The position numbers were made by a program, and so were the translations under genes. A DNA stretch of 64,000 nucleotides. Source: Pelagibacteraceae bacterium AG-325-C10. GTDB lineage: Bacteria > Pseudomonadota > Alphaproteobacteria > Pelagibacterales > Pelagibacteraceae. The notes below the pieces were generated by a model that was given only the letters and a program-made list of their open reading frames with translations, did not search any database and was not told the origin of the DNA. Location: NCBI GenBank assembly GCA_003282975.1, contig QBYD01000003.1:1-64000 (forward strand). The letters run 5' to 3'. Of this stretch, positions 54,556 through 64,000 are shown one piece after another; position 1 is the first letter of the stretch, and each line of letters opens with the position of its first letter.

Positions 54556-55776
54556 TTAAGAAAGTGCTCCACAAAAATCAAGTGCTTCAGATTTTATTAA
54601 TTTACTTTTTATTTCAGGTTGTAAAAATTCACGGTGTTTTACTAGTATACATATAATATCTGCTTTTTTAATTGCATCAGAAGAATTTAATATTGACAAG
54701 TTTTTGTGCGACTGAATATTTGGTTCTACTGCGAATATTTCATATCCTTCTGCTAATAAAGTTTCAGCAACTTCTAACGCTTTTGACTCTCTCAAATCAT
54801 CAATGTCAGGTTTAAAAGATAAGCCTAAGCATGCTATTTTTGGTTTAATGCTAGTTTTTAGAAAATATTTATCCACATTACTTTTAATCTGATCAATGAC
54901 CCATCTAGTTTTTAAATTATTCACTTCACGTGAAGTTCGAATTAATTTTGTATTTTCAAAATCTTGTGAAACAATAAACCAAGGGTCTACTGCAATACAA
55001 TGACCTCCCACACCTGTTCCAGGCTGTAATATATTTACTCTTGGATGTTTGTTAGCTAATTCAATTAAATTCCATACATTAATATCTTGCTTAGAACAGA
55101 TCATTGATAGTTCGTTAGCATAAGCAATATTTAAATCTCGAAAACTATTCTCGGCAAGCTTGCTCATCTCTGCCGTTTTTGCATTTGTTTCAAATATATT
55201 TCCTTTTACAAATAAACGATAAAAATCAACAATTTTTTTTGTTGATACTGATGTAAGACCACCAACAATACGATCATTTTCTACTAACTCGGTCATGATT
55301 TTCCCAGGTAAAACTCGCTCAGGGCAATAAGCTATATGTACGTTATTTAAATTAGCACCACAGTCAATTAATATTTGTTGTATTTTTTCAGTTGTCCCTA
55401 CTGGTGAGGTTGACTCTAAAATAATTAAATCACCTGATTTTATAAATGATGCAATACTTTTGGTTGCTGATATTACGTAATCAATGTTCGGTTTTGGTAT
55501 ACCTTCATTTTTATGAAATGGGGTTGGTACACAAATCATATATACATCACTTAACTGTACCTTGTTAAATGCTTTTAGTTGACCTGATGAAACTGCCGAC
55601 TTTACAGATGATACCAAATCAGCTTCTATAATATGAATTTTTCCTTTATTTATTGTTGATATGACTTTATTATTGACGTCAACGCCTGAAACTAAAAAAC
55701 CTTTATTTGCAATAAGTGCTGCTGTTGGTAAACCAATGTAACCAAGGCCAATTACACACACAGTTTTTTTTTTCAT
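54556..55776 (-). CDS. wecC: UDP-N-acetyl-D-mannosamine dehydrogenase (UDP-ManNAcA synthesis)
   Basis: VIGLGYIGLPTAALIANKGFLVSGVDVN; AYCPERVLPGKIMTELVENDRIVGG; GVGGHCIAVDPWF. Confidence 0.93.
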   Translation of the reverse strand: MKKKTVCVIGLGYIGLPTAALIANKGFLVSGVDVNNKVISTINKGKIHIIEADLVSSVKSAVSSGQLKAFNKVQLSDVYMICVPTPFHKNEGIPKPNIDYVISATKSIASFIKSGDLIILESTSPVGTTEKIQQILIDCGANLNNVHIAYCPERVLPGKIMTELVENDRIVGGLTSVSTKKIVDFYRLFVKGNIFETNAKTAEMSKLAENSFRDLNIAYANELSMICSKQDINVWNLIELANKHPRVNILQPGTGVGGHCIAVDPWFIVSQDFENTKLIRTSREVNNLKTRWVIDQIKSNVDKYFLKTSIKPKIACLGLSFKPDIDDLRESKALEVAETLLAEGYEIFAVEPNIQSHKNLSILNSSDAIKKADIICILVKHREFLQPEIKSKLIKSEALDFCGALS

Positions 55777-55789
55777 AGATTAAATGATA

Positions 55790-56932
55790 TCAAATCGTTC
55801 GCAAAACATCTAGTATACGCTTACAAGCTAATCCATCTCCAAAAGGATTATGAGCACGAGACATCTTTTGATAATGTTTTTTATCATTTAACAAACGTGA
55901 AACCCCTTCAACAATTTTTTTTTGATTTGAACCAACTAATTTAACAGTACCCGCATCAACTGCCTCTGGTCTCTCAGTAGATTCACGCATCACTAATACT
56001 GGCTTGCCTAAACTTGGAGCTTCTTCTTGAATGCCTCCACTATCAGTTAGAACTAAATATGAGTATTTTAATAAATAAATAAATTGCTCATATTCTAAAG
56101 GTTTAATCAGATATATATTATCAAATCCATTAAGAATTTCATTGACTGGTTTACTTACATTTGAATTAAGATGTACTGGATAAACAAAATGTATTTTGGG
56201 ATACTTTAAAGCAAGTTCTTTAATGGCAGTAAAAATTTTCAAAAAACCATTTCCAAAATTCTCTCTTCGGTGTGCGGTAACTAAAACAAAATGTTCATTT
56301 TGCCAATCAAATGGTAAAGAAGCATTTAAAATATTTTTTAAGTTTTTTTGACGAACTTTATCTTTATCTATACGTTTTAATATCAAATGCAAAGCATCAA
56401 TTACGGTATTTCCCGTTACTATTATTGAAGATTGATTTATGCCCTCTGATAATAAATTTTGTTGACTTAATTCAGTTGGTGCAAAATGCCACTTGGTAAT
56501 TTTTCCTGTTATTTGACGATTAAATTCCTCTGGAAATGGAGCCTTTAAGTTATACGTTCTTAATCCAGCCTCTACATGACCAACTGGTATAGATTCATAA
56601 AATGCAGCCATCGATGTTGCTAAAGTTGTAGTTGTGTCACCATGAACTAATACTATATCAGGTTGAAATTTTTTAAGAACTTTTTGCATTTTATTTAAAA
56701 TTGATGACGTTAAATTTGGCAATTTTTGATTTTTTTTCATTAAATTTAAATCAATATCTGGCTTAATGTTAAAAATATTTAAAACCTGATCTAACATTTC
56801 TCGATGTTGTGAGGTAACGCATACTTTTAAATCAAAATAGTCTAGTTCATCTTTTAAAGCGTTCACAAGAGGTGCCATCTTAATTGCCTCAGGACGTGTT
56901 CCAAAAACTAGCATTATTTTTCTTTTACTCAT
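55790..56932 (-). CDS. wecB: UDP-N-acetylglucosamine 2-epimerase (non-hydrolysing)
   Basis: VFGTRPEAIKMAPLV; VTSQHREMLDQVL; VHGDTTTTLA; VTAHRRENFG; LTDSGGIQEEAPSLGKPVLVMR. Confidence 0.96.
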   Translation of the reverse strand: MSKRKIMLVFGTRPEAIKMAPLVNALKDELDYFDLKVCVTSQHREMLDQVLNIFNIKPDIDLNLMKKNQKLPNLTSSILNKMQKVLKKFQPDIVLVHGDTTTTLATSMAAFYESIPVGHVEAGLRTYNLKAPFPEEFNRQITGKITKWHFAPTELSQQNLLSEGINQSSIIVTGNTVIDALHLILKRIDKDKVRQKNLKNILNASLPFDWQNEHFVLVTAHRRENFGNGFLKIFTAIKELALKYPKIHFVYPVHLNSNVSKPVNEILNGFDNIYLIKPLEYEQFIYLLKYSYLVLTDSGGIQEEAPSLGKPVLVMRESTERPEAVDAGTVKLVGSNQKKIVEGVSRLLNDKKHYQKMSRAHNPFGDGLACKRILDVLRTI

Positions 56933-58571
56933 TTAAATTGTTCCATGAAATTTTAACACTGGCCCCTTCTTTTTTTTCTAAGGCTACTTTTAAGCATTGT
57001 GAATTAATTTTTTTACCAAATTCAGGAGCATAATAACTTGTTTCAATTATTGGTTCACCTATTTTTATACACAAAATTACTTGTTGACCATTTGACATTT
57101 CTATTTTCCAAAAATTGTTTTTACTTTTTTTTAAAATAATAGAGGGATGAAAATGAAAATAAGCAAAAGCACTTTTAAAAGATCCATCTATATGATCATT
57201 AATGGTAAGTGAATTTTTAGAAAACTGCCAATTTCGTCTATGAATTGGTCTATTATCAAGTCGCTTGTAGCCATCATGAGCGCAATTTATATTAACAAAA
57301 TTTTCTAATTCTTCAATTTTAAGATCAAAAGGATATGCACGCCTTGCAACGCGAAACCCGCTCCATACCTCAGAAGAATTTTCATCATTAACAACAACAG
57401 TATTGTGGGCTTTTGTGCATCGTTCATATTGCCTAATTTTGCTGAATCCATATTCAGATATACCTGTATTGACTAATAAACGTTGGCCAAATAAAGAAAG
57501 TTCAAAAGATAGCGTATCTGCATGTGCGTGACCAGGCAGATAGTCTGGTCCAATGTGGGCAACATCTAATAATCCTACTGCATTATTTGAGGTAAATCGA
57601 ATATATCCACTATCTGACAAATGTGAAACTTTGCTAAATTTAGAAGGACTACAATTTATTCCTAGTCGATGAGCATATTTTTTTAATTCATCTAATTTTG
57701 GAGCAATTTCTAAAGAGGTATCATTAAAAAAAGCTATATTACCATCAGGATGAGTCATAGTATCTAGCCACATAAACATTTTTTTTGAAATCTGTATCCA
57801 TTCATCAACTTTTGTTTTTTGAACAAGATTAGGATAAGATTTTGAAACATTTATAAGATCCAGTAAATCTTCTAGAAATATAGAATGATACATTGGGCTA
57901 AGTTCAAAGTTGCCTCCATCATTTAAAACTTGCTCTTTTAATTGATCATTTATAATTTTTAACCCTTTTTTCAACCAAATTTCAGACTCTTTACTTGAAA
58001 AAAATAAGCCTACAAAAACGAGTGCTTTTGCATTTGTAAATAAATGATTGCCTAGTATATGCCACTCAATTCGTTTACTTAACCATTTCGACTGTGACGC
58101 TAAACTTTGTATACACGTATCTGGTAATTTTTTTCCTAATAAATAAAATTTAACCCAATTCACAATTCTTAATGATGTTGGATATGACTCCCAGCCCACT
58201 CCTTTACCTATGCTGTTTTCACTTACCCAACTTTTTAATAATTTATCATGCCATTCATTACGTTTTAATGAGTCAACTGCGTTTAAATCATCAAAATAAT
58301 GCTGATAGTATCGCCACAACTTTGTAACCGCGTTGCTATTTTCATTCCAACCAACTTCAGATAACTTTTCAGATTTATTTAAAAATTGAAATGTATTTTC
58401 GTTTAGCAAACTTATTTTTTTTTTTATTGGTAAGCAAAATTTATTTTTTGAAACTCTTATATTTAGTAAAGGACTTTTGTTAATATTTGGTTTTACTAAA
58501 TGAAACCAAATTCTATAATAAACTTGTTTGGCTTTTAAATAACGAATAGTATGAAAATATCTAGAGATCAA
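56925..58571 (-). CDS. Heparinase II/III-like / alginate lyase-type protein
   Basis: SPMYHSIFLEDLLDLI; HIGPDYLPGHAHADTLSFELSLFGQRLLVNTGISEY; NTVVVNDENSSEVW. Confidence 0.9.
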   Translation of the reverse strand: MISRYFHTIRYLKAKQVYYRIWFHLVKPNINKSPLLNIRVSKNKFCLPIKKKISLLNENTFQFLNKSEKLSEVGWNENSNAVTKLWRYYQHYFDDLNAVDSLKRNEWHDKLLKSWVSENSIGKGVGWESYPTSLRIVNWVKFYLLGKKLPDTCIQSLASQSKWLSKRIEWHILGNHLFTNAKALVFVGLFFSSKESEIWLKKGLKIINDQLKEQVLNDGGNFELSPMYHSIFLEDLLDLINVSKSYPNLVQKTKVDEWIQISKKMFMWLDTMTHPDGNIAFFNDTSLEIAPKLDELKKYAHRLGINCSPSKFSKVSHLSDSGYIRFTSNNAVGLLDVAHIGPDYLPGHAHADTLSFELSLFGQRLLVNTGISEYGFSKIRQYERCTKAHNTVVVNDENSSEVWSGFRVARRAYPFDLKIEELENFVNINCAHDGYKRLDNRPIHRRNWQFSKNSLTINDHIDGSFKSAFAYFHFHPSIILKKSKNNFWKIEMSNGQQVILCIKIGEPIIETSYYAPEFGKKINSQCLKVALEKKEGASVKISWNNLNE

Positions 58572-58575
58572 TAAT

Positions 58576-60687
58576 TTATTGTTTTGATAATTTTATAGAA
58601 ATTCTGCTGACTTCAAAAATATCTTTTGCTGGAATTGGAGGATCATTACCTTTAGAAATTGCGTCAATGAACGCTTTGACACAAGCTTTTTGACCTTTAT
58701 CTTGTTGCCATAAATTCATTTTTTTGAAACCAGGCCACCCGTATCCGTTCAATTTTCTATAGTTTTCAAGACATAAAACACCGCCTCCAGCAAATACTTC
58801 TAGTCTTTCTTTGGGAAATGATTTTGAGCCATTAGCATAATAATGTATGGTACCTATAGAGCCATCTTCAAAGCTTAAAAATATAGTGGCAGTATCTTTT
58901 GTTGAAGTATCCATAAATTGAATTTGGTATTTTTTAATAGTTTTACCAACTAGAAAAACAAGTAGATCAATAAAATGACATGCTTCACCAATAATGCGTC
59001 CTCCTCCAACCTCTAAGTCCTGTGTCCAATGGTTACTTGCAACTTCACCAGCATTGATTGTCATAACCATTGATTTTGGGCCACTAACAATATCTAATAA
59101 ACTTTTCATTTTTTTAATTTGAGGAGCAAAACGACGATTAAATCCAACCATTAGAAAATTTGAAGATGAATAATTAGCCTCAATTTTATCTAATTCATCC
59201 AAAGTTAAACATAATGGCTTTTCAACAAACACGTGTTTTTTTGCTTTTAAAGCCTTTAGAACAGACTCAGCATGATTATTATGATGTGTAGCAATGACTA
59301 TTGCATCATTTTTATCATCATTTAATAGACTGTTATTATCAGTTGTGGTTTCATAAAAACCATGTTTACGACCTGCATGAATACCACTAACTCCCAAATT
59401 AGAACCAATACTTCTAAGTTCAGCACCAGCTAATTTAAATGCTGGAATTAAAACTGATGCAGCATAGTTACCAGAACCTAAAAAACTTACTTTTATTTTG
59501 TTGATTTTTTTTTTGGTATTAGATTTAACAATATTTTTGTTATCTGATAGTAAAACTTTCTTTGAAGCTTCTGTTATTTCTAATCCGGGGTAAGATAATA
59601 AAATTCCTAATGAGGGTTCACTATTGCTAACGACTTCATAGGCTTTTTCAGCCTCAGATATGTCAAACTTATGAGATATTAGAGGCTTAACATCTAATGC
59701 ACCTTGTGCCATCATATCTAACACGGCTTCAAAATTACGTTGTTCAGTCCATCTCACAAAACCTACTGGATAATCTTGACCTTTTTCTTCGTAGTTGGGA
59801 TCATAACGACCTGGTCCATAAGAGGCAGAAACTTGAAAAGTGAGTTCTTTTTTAAAAAAATCATCTCTGGTCAAATTAAGTCCTGTAACTCCAATTAAAA
59901 CTATACGACCACGTTTCCTGCACATTTTTGCTGCTTGTTGAATTGGTTCATCGCTTGAAGTTGAAGCTGTTACTATTACAGCATCAACTCCTCGGCCTCT
60001 TGAAAAAATATTAGCTGAAGCCAATGGATCTTCATTATTAAGATTAACTACTTCAGCTCCAGTTTTTTTTGCAAGTGACAGTTTATCTTGATCAAAATCT
60101 AAACCTAAAACTTTGCAACCATTCGCTCTAAGCAATTGGATTGTCATTAAACCAACCAAACCAAGTCCAATTACAACAACTACTTCACCTAAAGTTGGTT
60201 TTATTAAACGTATTCCTTGTAATGCTACCGCCCCAAGTACAGTGAAAGATGCCTCTTCGTCTGATACTACATCTGGTACGCTAGCACAAAGATTCATTGG
60301 AACATTTACAACCTCTGCATGTTTACCATTTGAGATTACCCTATCCCCCTTTTTAAAATTTACTACTTTAGAGCCTACCTCATGAACAATTCCAACATTA
60401 CAGTAACCTAATGGTAAAGGTTGGTCTAATTTATTATATACTGCTTCTATTGTGGGCTTTAAACCATCAGTAGAAATTTTATTCAAAACCATTTTTACTT
60501 TGTCAGGTTGCTGACGCGCTTTATTAATCCATCCTGCTTTACCAAACTCTACTAACATTCGTTCAGTCCCAGCAGAAACTAGTGTTTTCGAAGTTTTAAT
60601 TAATAGCGATCTAGATGAAACATTGGGAACAGGAACCTCGGTAACTTTTGTTAAACCTGTTTTTAAGGATTGCAGAATTTGTTTCAT
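58576..60687 (-). CDS. Bi-domain oxidoreductase: zinc-type alcohol dehydrogenase fused to Gfo/Idh/MocA dehydrogenase
   Basis: N-terminal LVSAGTERMLV...VIGLGLVGLMTIQLLRANGCKVLGLD; C-terminal VSFLGSGNYAASVLIPAFK...HVFVEKPLCLT. Confidence 0.93.
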   Translation of the reverse strand: MKQILQSLKTGLTKVTEVPVPNVSSRSLLIKTSKTLVSAGTERMLVEFGKAGWINKARQQPDKVKMVLNKISTDGLKPTIEAVYNKLDQPLPLGYCNVGIVHEVGSKVVNFKKGDRVISNGKHAEVVNVPMNLCASVPDVVSDEEASFTVLGAVALQGIRLIKPTLGEVVVVIGLGLVGLMTIQLLRANGCKVLGLDFDQDKLSLAKKTGAEVVNLNNEDPLASANIFSRGRGVDAVIVTASTSSDEPIQQAAKMCRKRGRIVLIGVTGLNLTRDDFFKKELTFQVSASYGPGRYDPNYEEKGQDYPVGFVRWTEQRNFEAVLDMMAQGALDVKPLISHKFDISEAEKAYEVVSNSEPSLGILLSYPGLEITEASKKVLLSDNKNIVKSNTKKKINKIKVSFLGSGNYAASVLIPAFKLAGAELRSIGSNLGVSGIHAGRKHGFYETTTDNNSLLNDDKNDAIVIATHHNNHAESVLKALKAKKHVFVEKPLCLTLDELDKIEANYSSSNFLMVGFNRRFAPQIKKMKSLLDIVSGPKSMVMTINAGEVASNHWTQDLEVGGGRIIGEACHFIDLLVFLVGKTIKKYQIQFMDTSTKDTATIFLSFEDGSIGTIHYYANGSKSFPKERLEVFAGGGVLCLENYRKLNGYGWPGFKKMNLWQQDKGQKACVKAFIDAISKGNDPPIPAKDIFEVSRISIKLSKQ

Positions 60688-60720
60688 TTGGTTTTCGATA
60701 ATACTATATACAATAACAGT

Positions 60721-62631
60721 TTAATTTTTAATATAATTTCTGCACCATATCTCAATACAAACCAAAGATAGCAGAGTATAGCTGGCATCTATTTTACCTT
60801 TGTCATTATTAATAATTAAATTCCTAACTGCAGCAGGATTAAACAATCCCCTATTTCGTAAACGCTCATCAGATAAGGTATCACTTAAAAGTTCACGTAG
60901 CTCATTTTGCATCCATTTACGTAATGGGGCACCAAATCCAGTTTTAGGTCTGTATATCACATCACGTGGTAAGTGATTTTCTAATGCTTTTTTAAGGACC
61001 CACTTGCCCTCTTTTCCTTTATGTTTAAAGTGATCAGGAATGCTTCGAGCAAACTCAACTAATTCTTTATCTAAAAAAGGCACTCGAACTTCAACACCAG
61101 TGGCCATTGACATCCTATCTGTATAAAGAAGATTAAGATCTGGAAGAAAAAATTGTTGTTCTAGCGCTAACATACGGTTAAGCTTACTTGTGTCAGATGG
61201 AAGATCTTTTAAAAACTTAATCATTTCTAAATTTGGTATTGAATTCTTAATGGCATGAGTGAATTCTTTGGAATATAGTTTTTTAAGATCATCACGATCA
61301 ATCCAACTGAAGTAATTAACCAACCTTTCATCTCCCTCTAAATTAGCACCATTAAATAATTTGGTTACTCGACGACTAATCAAATTTTTTTGATTAAATT
61401 TTGAAGAAACACTTTTTAAAACATTTCTTAGTTTGGATGGCAACCAAGTCCACCAATGTTCGTTAATCAAAGCATGATGACGACGATAACCAGTAAAAAG
61501 ATCATCACCACCAGCTCCTGACAATAATACTTTAATTCCTTGCTCCCGCGCTAATTGACTAATATAGAGCACATTAAGTGCCGCAGGATCAGCAATTGGC
61601 TCATCAAGTGTCTTGATCATTAACTCTATATCGCTTGACATTTTGGATGAACTGATTTGAACAACATCAAGGGGGACATTTAAATGTTTCGCTACTTTAT
61701 GAGCATAATGAAGGTCTTCTGTAGTATCTTTTTCCTGTCCACCTTTTGCTTCAACTGTAAAGCAGCGAATATCTCTATTCGTCTCACGTGCAAATGAAAC
61801 AATAGAACTTGAGTCTAACCCACCAGAAAGAAAAGCACCAATAGGCACATCGGCTACCATTTGTCGATTAACAGCTTTACGAAGATGATCGCGCACACCA
61901 TTAATTGCTGTCTCCTTAGTAATTATTTTTTTATTTCTTTTTTGAAAAAATGGTAGACGATACCATTTCCAACAACTTTTAATTTTACCTTTATGCACTA
62001 TCATAGCTTCTCCAGGCAAAAGTTTATTAATAGTTTTTATTGGCGTTCCTTTTCCAGGGCAATAAAGATATGTCAGATAGCTTTGGATTGACTCAAAATC
62101 TAAACTTTTTGTATTTTCAAATAATGGTGTAAGAGATTTTAGTTCACTTCCAAAAAAAAAATTACTCTTTGAAAAATTATAATACAATGGTTTAATACCA
62201 AAATTATCCCGTGCTAAAAACAGATTTTGTGATCTTTTATCCCAGATAGCAAATGCAAAAATTCCATTTAATCTAGCTAACATTTCTTGACCATACTTAA
62301 TATAAAGGTTAAGCAAAACTTCTGTATCTGAATGTCCATTAAACTTTATTCCTTCTGATAAAAGCTCTGATCTTAATTCACGAAAATTATAAATCTCACC
62401 ATTAAAAACTAAAGCTATTTGATTGTTCTTGCTCAACATTGGTTGGTGTCCAAGTGAAGATAAATCTTGAATAGATAAGCGAGTATGAACTAAACCAATT
62501 TGATTATTATGATCTTCATAAATCCCACAATCATCAGGTCCTCGATGCTTAATTTTATCTAAAATCTTATTTAATATGTCTTTTGATAACGCTGTCTTGG
62601 AAGATAATGAAAAACCACCAATTCCACACAT
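60721..62631 (-). CDS. asnB: Asparagine synthase (glutamine-hydrolysing) family protein
   Basis: MCGIGGF Cys2 amidotransferase start; GAFLSGGLDSSSIVSFA; TGFGAPLRKWM. Confidence 0.95.
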   Translation of the reverse strand: MCGIGGFSLSSKTALSKDILNKILDKIKHRGPDDCGIYEDHNNQIGLVHTRLSIQDLSSLGHQPMLSKNNQIALVFNGEIYNFRELRSELLSEGIKFNGHSDTEVLLNLYIKYGQEMLARLNGIFAFAIWDKRSQNLFLARDNFGIKPLYYNFSKSNFFFGSELKSLTPLFENTKSLDFESIQSYLTYLYCPGKGTPIKTINKLLPGEAMIVHKGKIKSCWKWYRLPFFQKRNKKIITKETAINGVRDHLRKAVNRQMVADVPIGAFLSGGLDSSSIVSFARETNRDIRCFTVEAKGGQEKDTTEDLHYAHKVAKHLNVPLDVVQISSSKMSSDIELMIKTLDEPIADPAALNVLYISQLAREQGIKVLLSGAGGDDLFTGYRRHHALINEHWWTWLPSKLRNVLKSVSSKFNQKNLISRRVTKLFNGANLEGDERLVNYFSWIDRDDLKKLYSKEFTHAIKNSIPNLEMIKFLKDLPSDTSKLNRMLALEQQFFLPDLNLLYTDRMSMATGVEVRVPFLDKELVEFARSIPDHFKHKGKEGKWVLKKALENHLPRDVIYRPKTGFGAPLRKWMQNELRELLSDTLSDERLRNRGLFNPAAVRNLIINNDKGKIDASYTLLSLVCIEIWCRNYIKN

Positions 62632-62704
62632 AAAATTTAAAATATAATGAATTTTAAAGTTTGATAAATTCCCTGATATATTATGTTTTTTGTCAAATGA
62701 GTAA

Positions 62705-63571
62705 TTAGTTTTTATTAGGTGTTTTATTATTAGTATTTAAATAATTTTTTTTAGTTTTATCACTGATATCTATTTCATATTTTTTATACTCTATAAATCT
62801 CATAACATCAACTCGTAAACGTGACCAAATATAACCCACTCTTCCTGATCGATATCCTCCTAAATACAACCAAAAATAAAAAAATAAAAATATATGTCTA
62901 AATGGTACTCTATGATAGTGAAACTTAAACCACATTCTTCTCTCTAGAGTGTTTCCAAATAATTTTGGATTTGTAGATAAAGGTAAATTTAAACTTTTAC
63001 TTATAGCCTCCATGGAAGTATATTTATTTTGTTTGTTAAACCAATCTTCAAGATTTGTGCTATCAAAGTGTTCTATATCTCCTTCAACATCAGCAATTTT
63101 GCCTTTTACAATTGGATGCTCATTCACAATAACATTGCTAAAACTAACAGTTCCAGTTCGCCAAACTCTTATTAGTTTTTGACGTACAGACAAAGGAACA
63201 CCCATAAACCACAATCTTCTTTGCATAATAAAAGCATCAGCTTCATTCATTTTGATCGAAGAAGTTAAATTTTCTTTTAATTTTTCTGTTAAATTTTCAT
63301 CTGGATCAAGCTTCATGGTCCAGGGAGAAGTAATTGGTAAGTTTTTCAAAGCAAAATTCCATTGATCACCAAATCCCTTAAATTTATTTTGTAAAACATA
63401 AACACCATATTCTTTAGCAATATCAATTGTTTTATCTGAGCTAAAACTATCTACTATGAAAACTTCATTAGCCCAACCTTTTAAATTTTCTAAAGCATTT
63501 TTGATATTTTCTTGTTCATTTAAGGTAATAAAAATTACTGCTATCTTAGAAGTGCCTGCTTTCCAATTCAT
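62705..63571 (-). CDS. Glycosyltransferase family 2 (LPS core WaaE/KdtX-like)
   Basis: IAVIFITLNEQENIKNALENLKGWANEVFIVDSFSSDKTIDIAKEYG; KLDPDE. Confidence 0.9.
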   Translation of the reverse strand: MNWKAGTSKIAVIFITLNEQENIKNALENLKGWANEVFIVDSFSSDKTIDIAKEYGVYVLQNKFKGFGDQWNFALKNLPITSPWTMKLDPDENLTEKLKENLTSSIKMNEADAFIMQRRLWFMGVPLSVRQKLIRVWRTGTVSFSNVIVNEHPIVKGKIADVEGDIEHFDSTNLEDWFNKQNKYTSMEAISKSLNLPLSTNPKLFGNTLERRMWFKFHYHRVPFRHIFLFFYFWLYLGGYRSGRVGYIWSRLRVDVMRFIEYKKYEIDISDKTKKNYLNTNNKTPNKN

Positions 63572-63730
63572 CTAAAATTAGTAAAGATTATTAATTAATT
63601 AATCAAGTTAAAATTAAAAATTATATAATTAAATTTGAGGCATTTTTATAAAAAAAATTTTTATAAATTTAAATCTAAAAATTCTCTATTAATTTAAAAA
63701 AAATTTTTAAAAAATTTAACGTTTTAAATA

Positions 63731-64000
63731 TTATTCAAATTTGACTGCTGAAGGAGGCTTGCCACCTTTGACAATCCAATTATAGCCCTCATTCATCATC
63801 TCTCCAATTCTATCCCACGAAAAATCTCTTTTCATCCATCTTCGTCCTCGGGCACCCATTTCTTGTAATTCTGTTTGTGGCAAAGACATTGCAGCTCGCA
63901 AAGTATTGTTAAGACTTTCTGAATTATTTGGTATCCACCATCCACATCTTTCTTGTTCAAGTTTAGACCATGGTGCCCCTTGGAATACAATTGTAGGACA
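63731..64000 (-). CDS. Glycosyltransferase (group 1/GT4), C-terminal part; N-terminus outside window
   Basis: Minus-strand ...CPTIVFQGAPWSKLEQERCGWWIPNNSESLNNTLRAAMSLPQTELQEMGARGRRWMKRDFSWDRIGEMMNEGYNWIVKGGKPPSAVKFE*. Confidence 0.82.
   Translation of the reverse strand, partial: CPTIVFQGAPWSKLEQERCGWWIPNNSESLNNTLRAAMSLPQTELQEMGARGRRWMKRDFSWDRIGEMMNEGYNWIVKGGKPPSAVKFE

Overview
AT-rich, tightly packed bacterial chromosome segment. Gene content, order and codon bias fit an alphaproteobacterium of the SAR11/Pelagibacterales type (inference from the sequence, no search run). Bases 1 to about 48.4 kb are mostly core genes: mrp (partial), thyX, a circularly permuted two-piece tmRNA, ppdK-glyS-glyQ, isoprenoid genes, ftsH-folP-glmM, tilS, a tol-pal cluster, a tkt-gap-pgk-fba glycolytic operon, efp, ribosomal proteins L31, S21 and L36, pntAB, tRNA-Arg and tRNA-fMet. 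An isolated 5S rRNA lies at about 49.3 kb. From there to the end is a surface-polysaccharide island: Wzz, O-antigen ligase, WecA-like, WecB, WecC, glycosyltransferases, heparinase-like, fused ADH-MocA dehydrogenase and AsnB. This matches the known SAR11 hypervariable region between 5S and 23S. The most unusual structures are: (1) a 26-nt piece of the tmRNA tail, repeated downstream so that it brackets two accessory genes like a cassette array at the tmRNA locus; (2) a frameshift at an A6 run that splits pntA; (3) a hexanucleotide repeat encoding an Asn-Thr tract in Wzz; (4) a RuvC-family protein that looks unlike canonical RuvC; (5) small genes missing from the ORF track (22-aa membrane peptide, aa3 oxidase subunit IV, L36).
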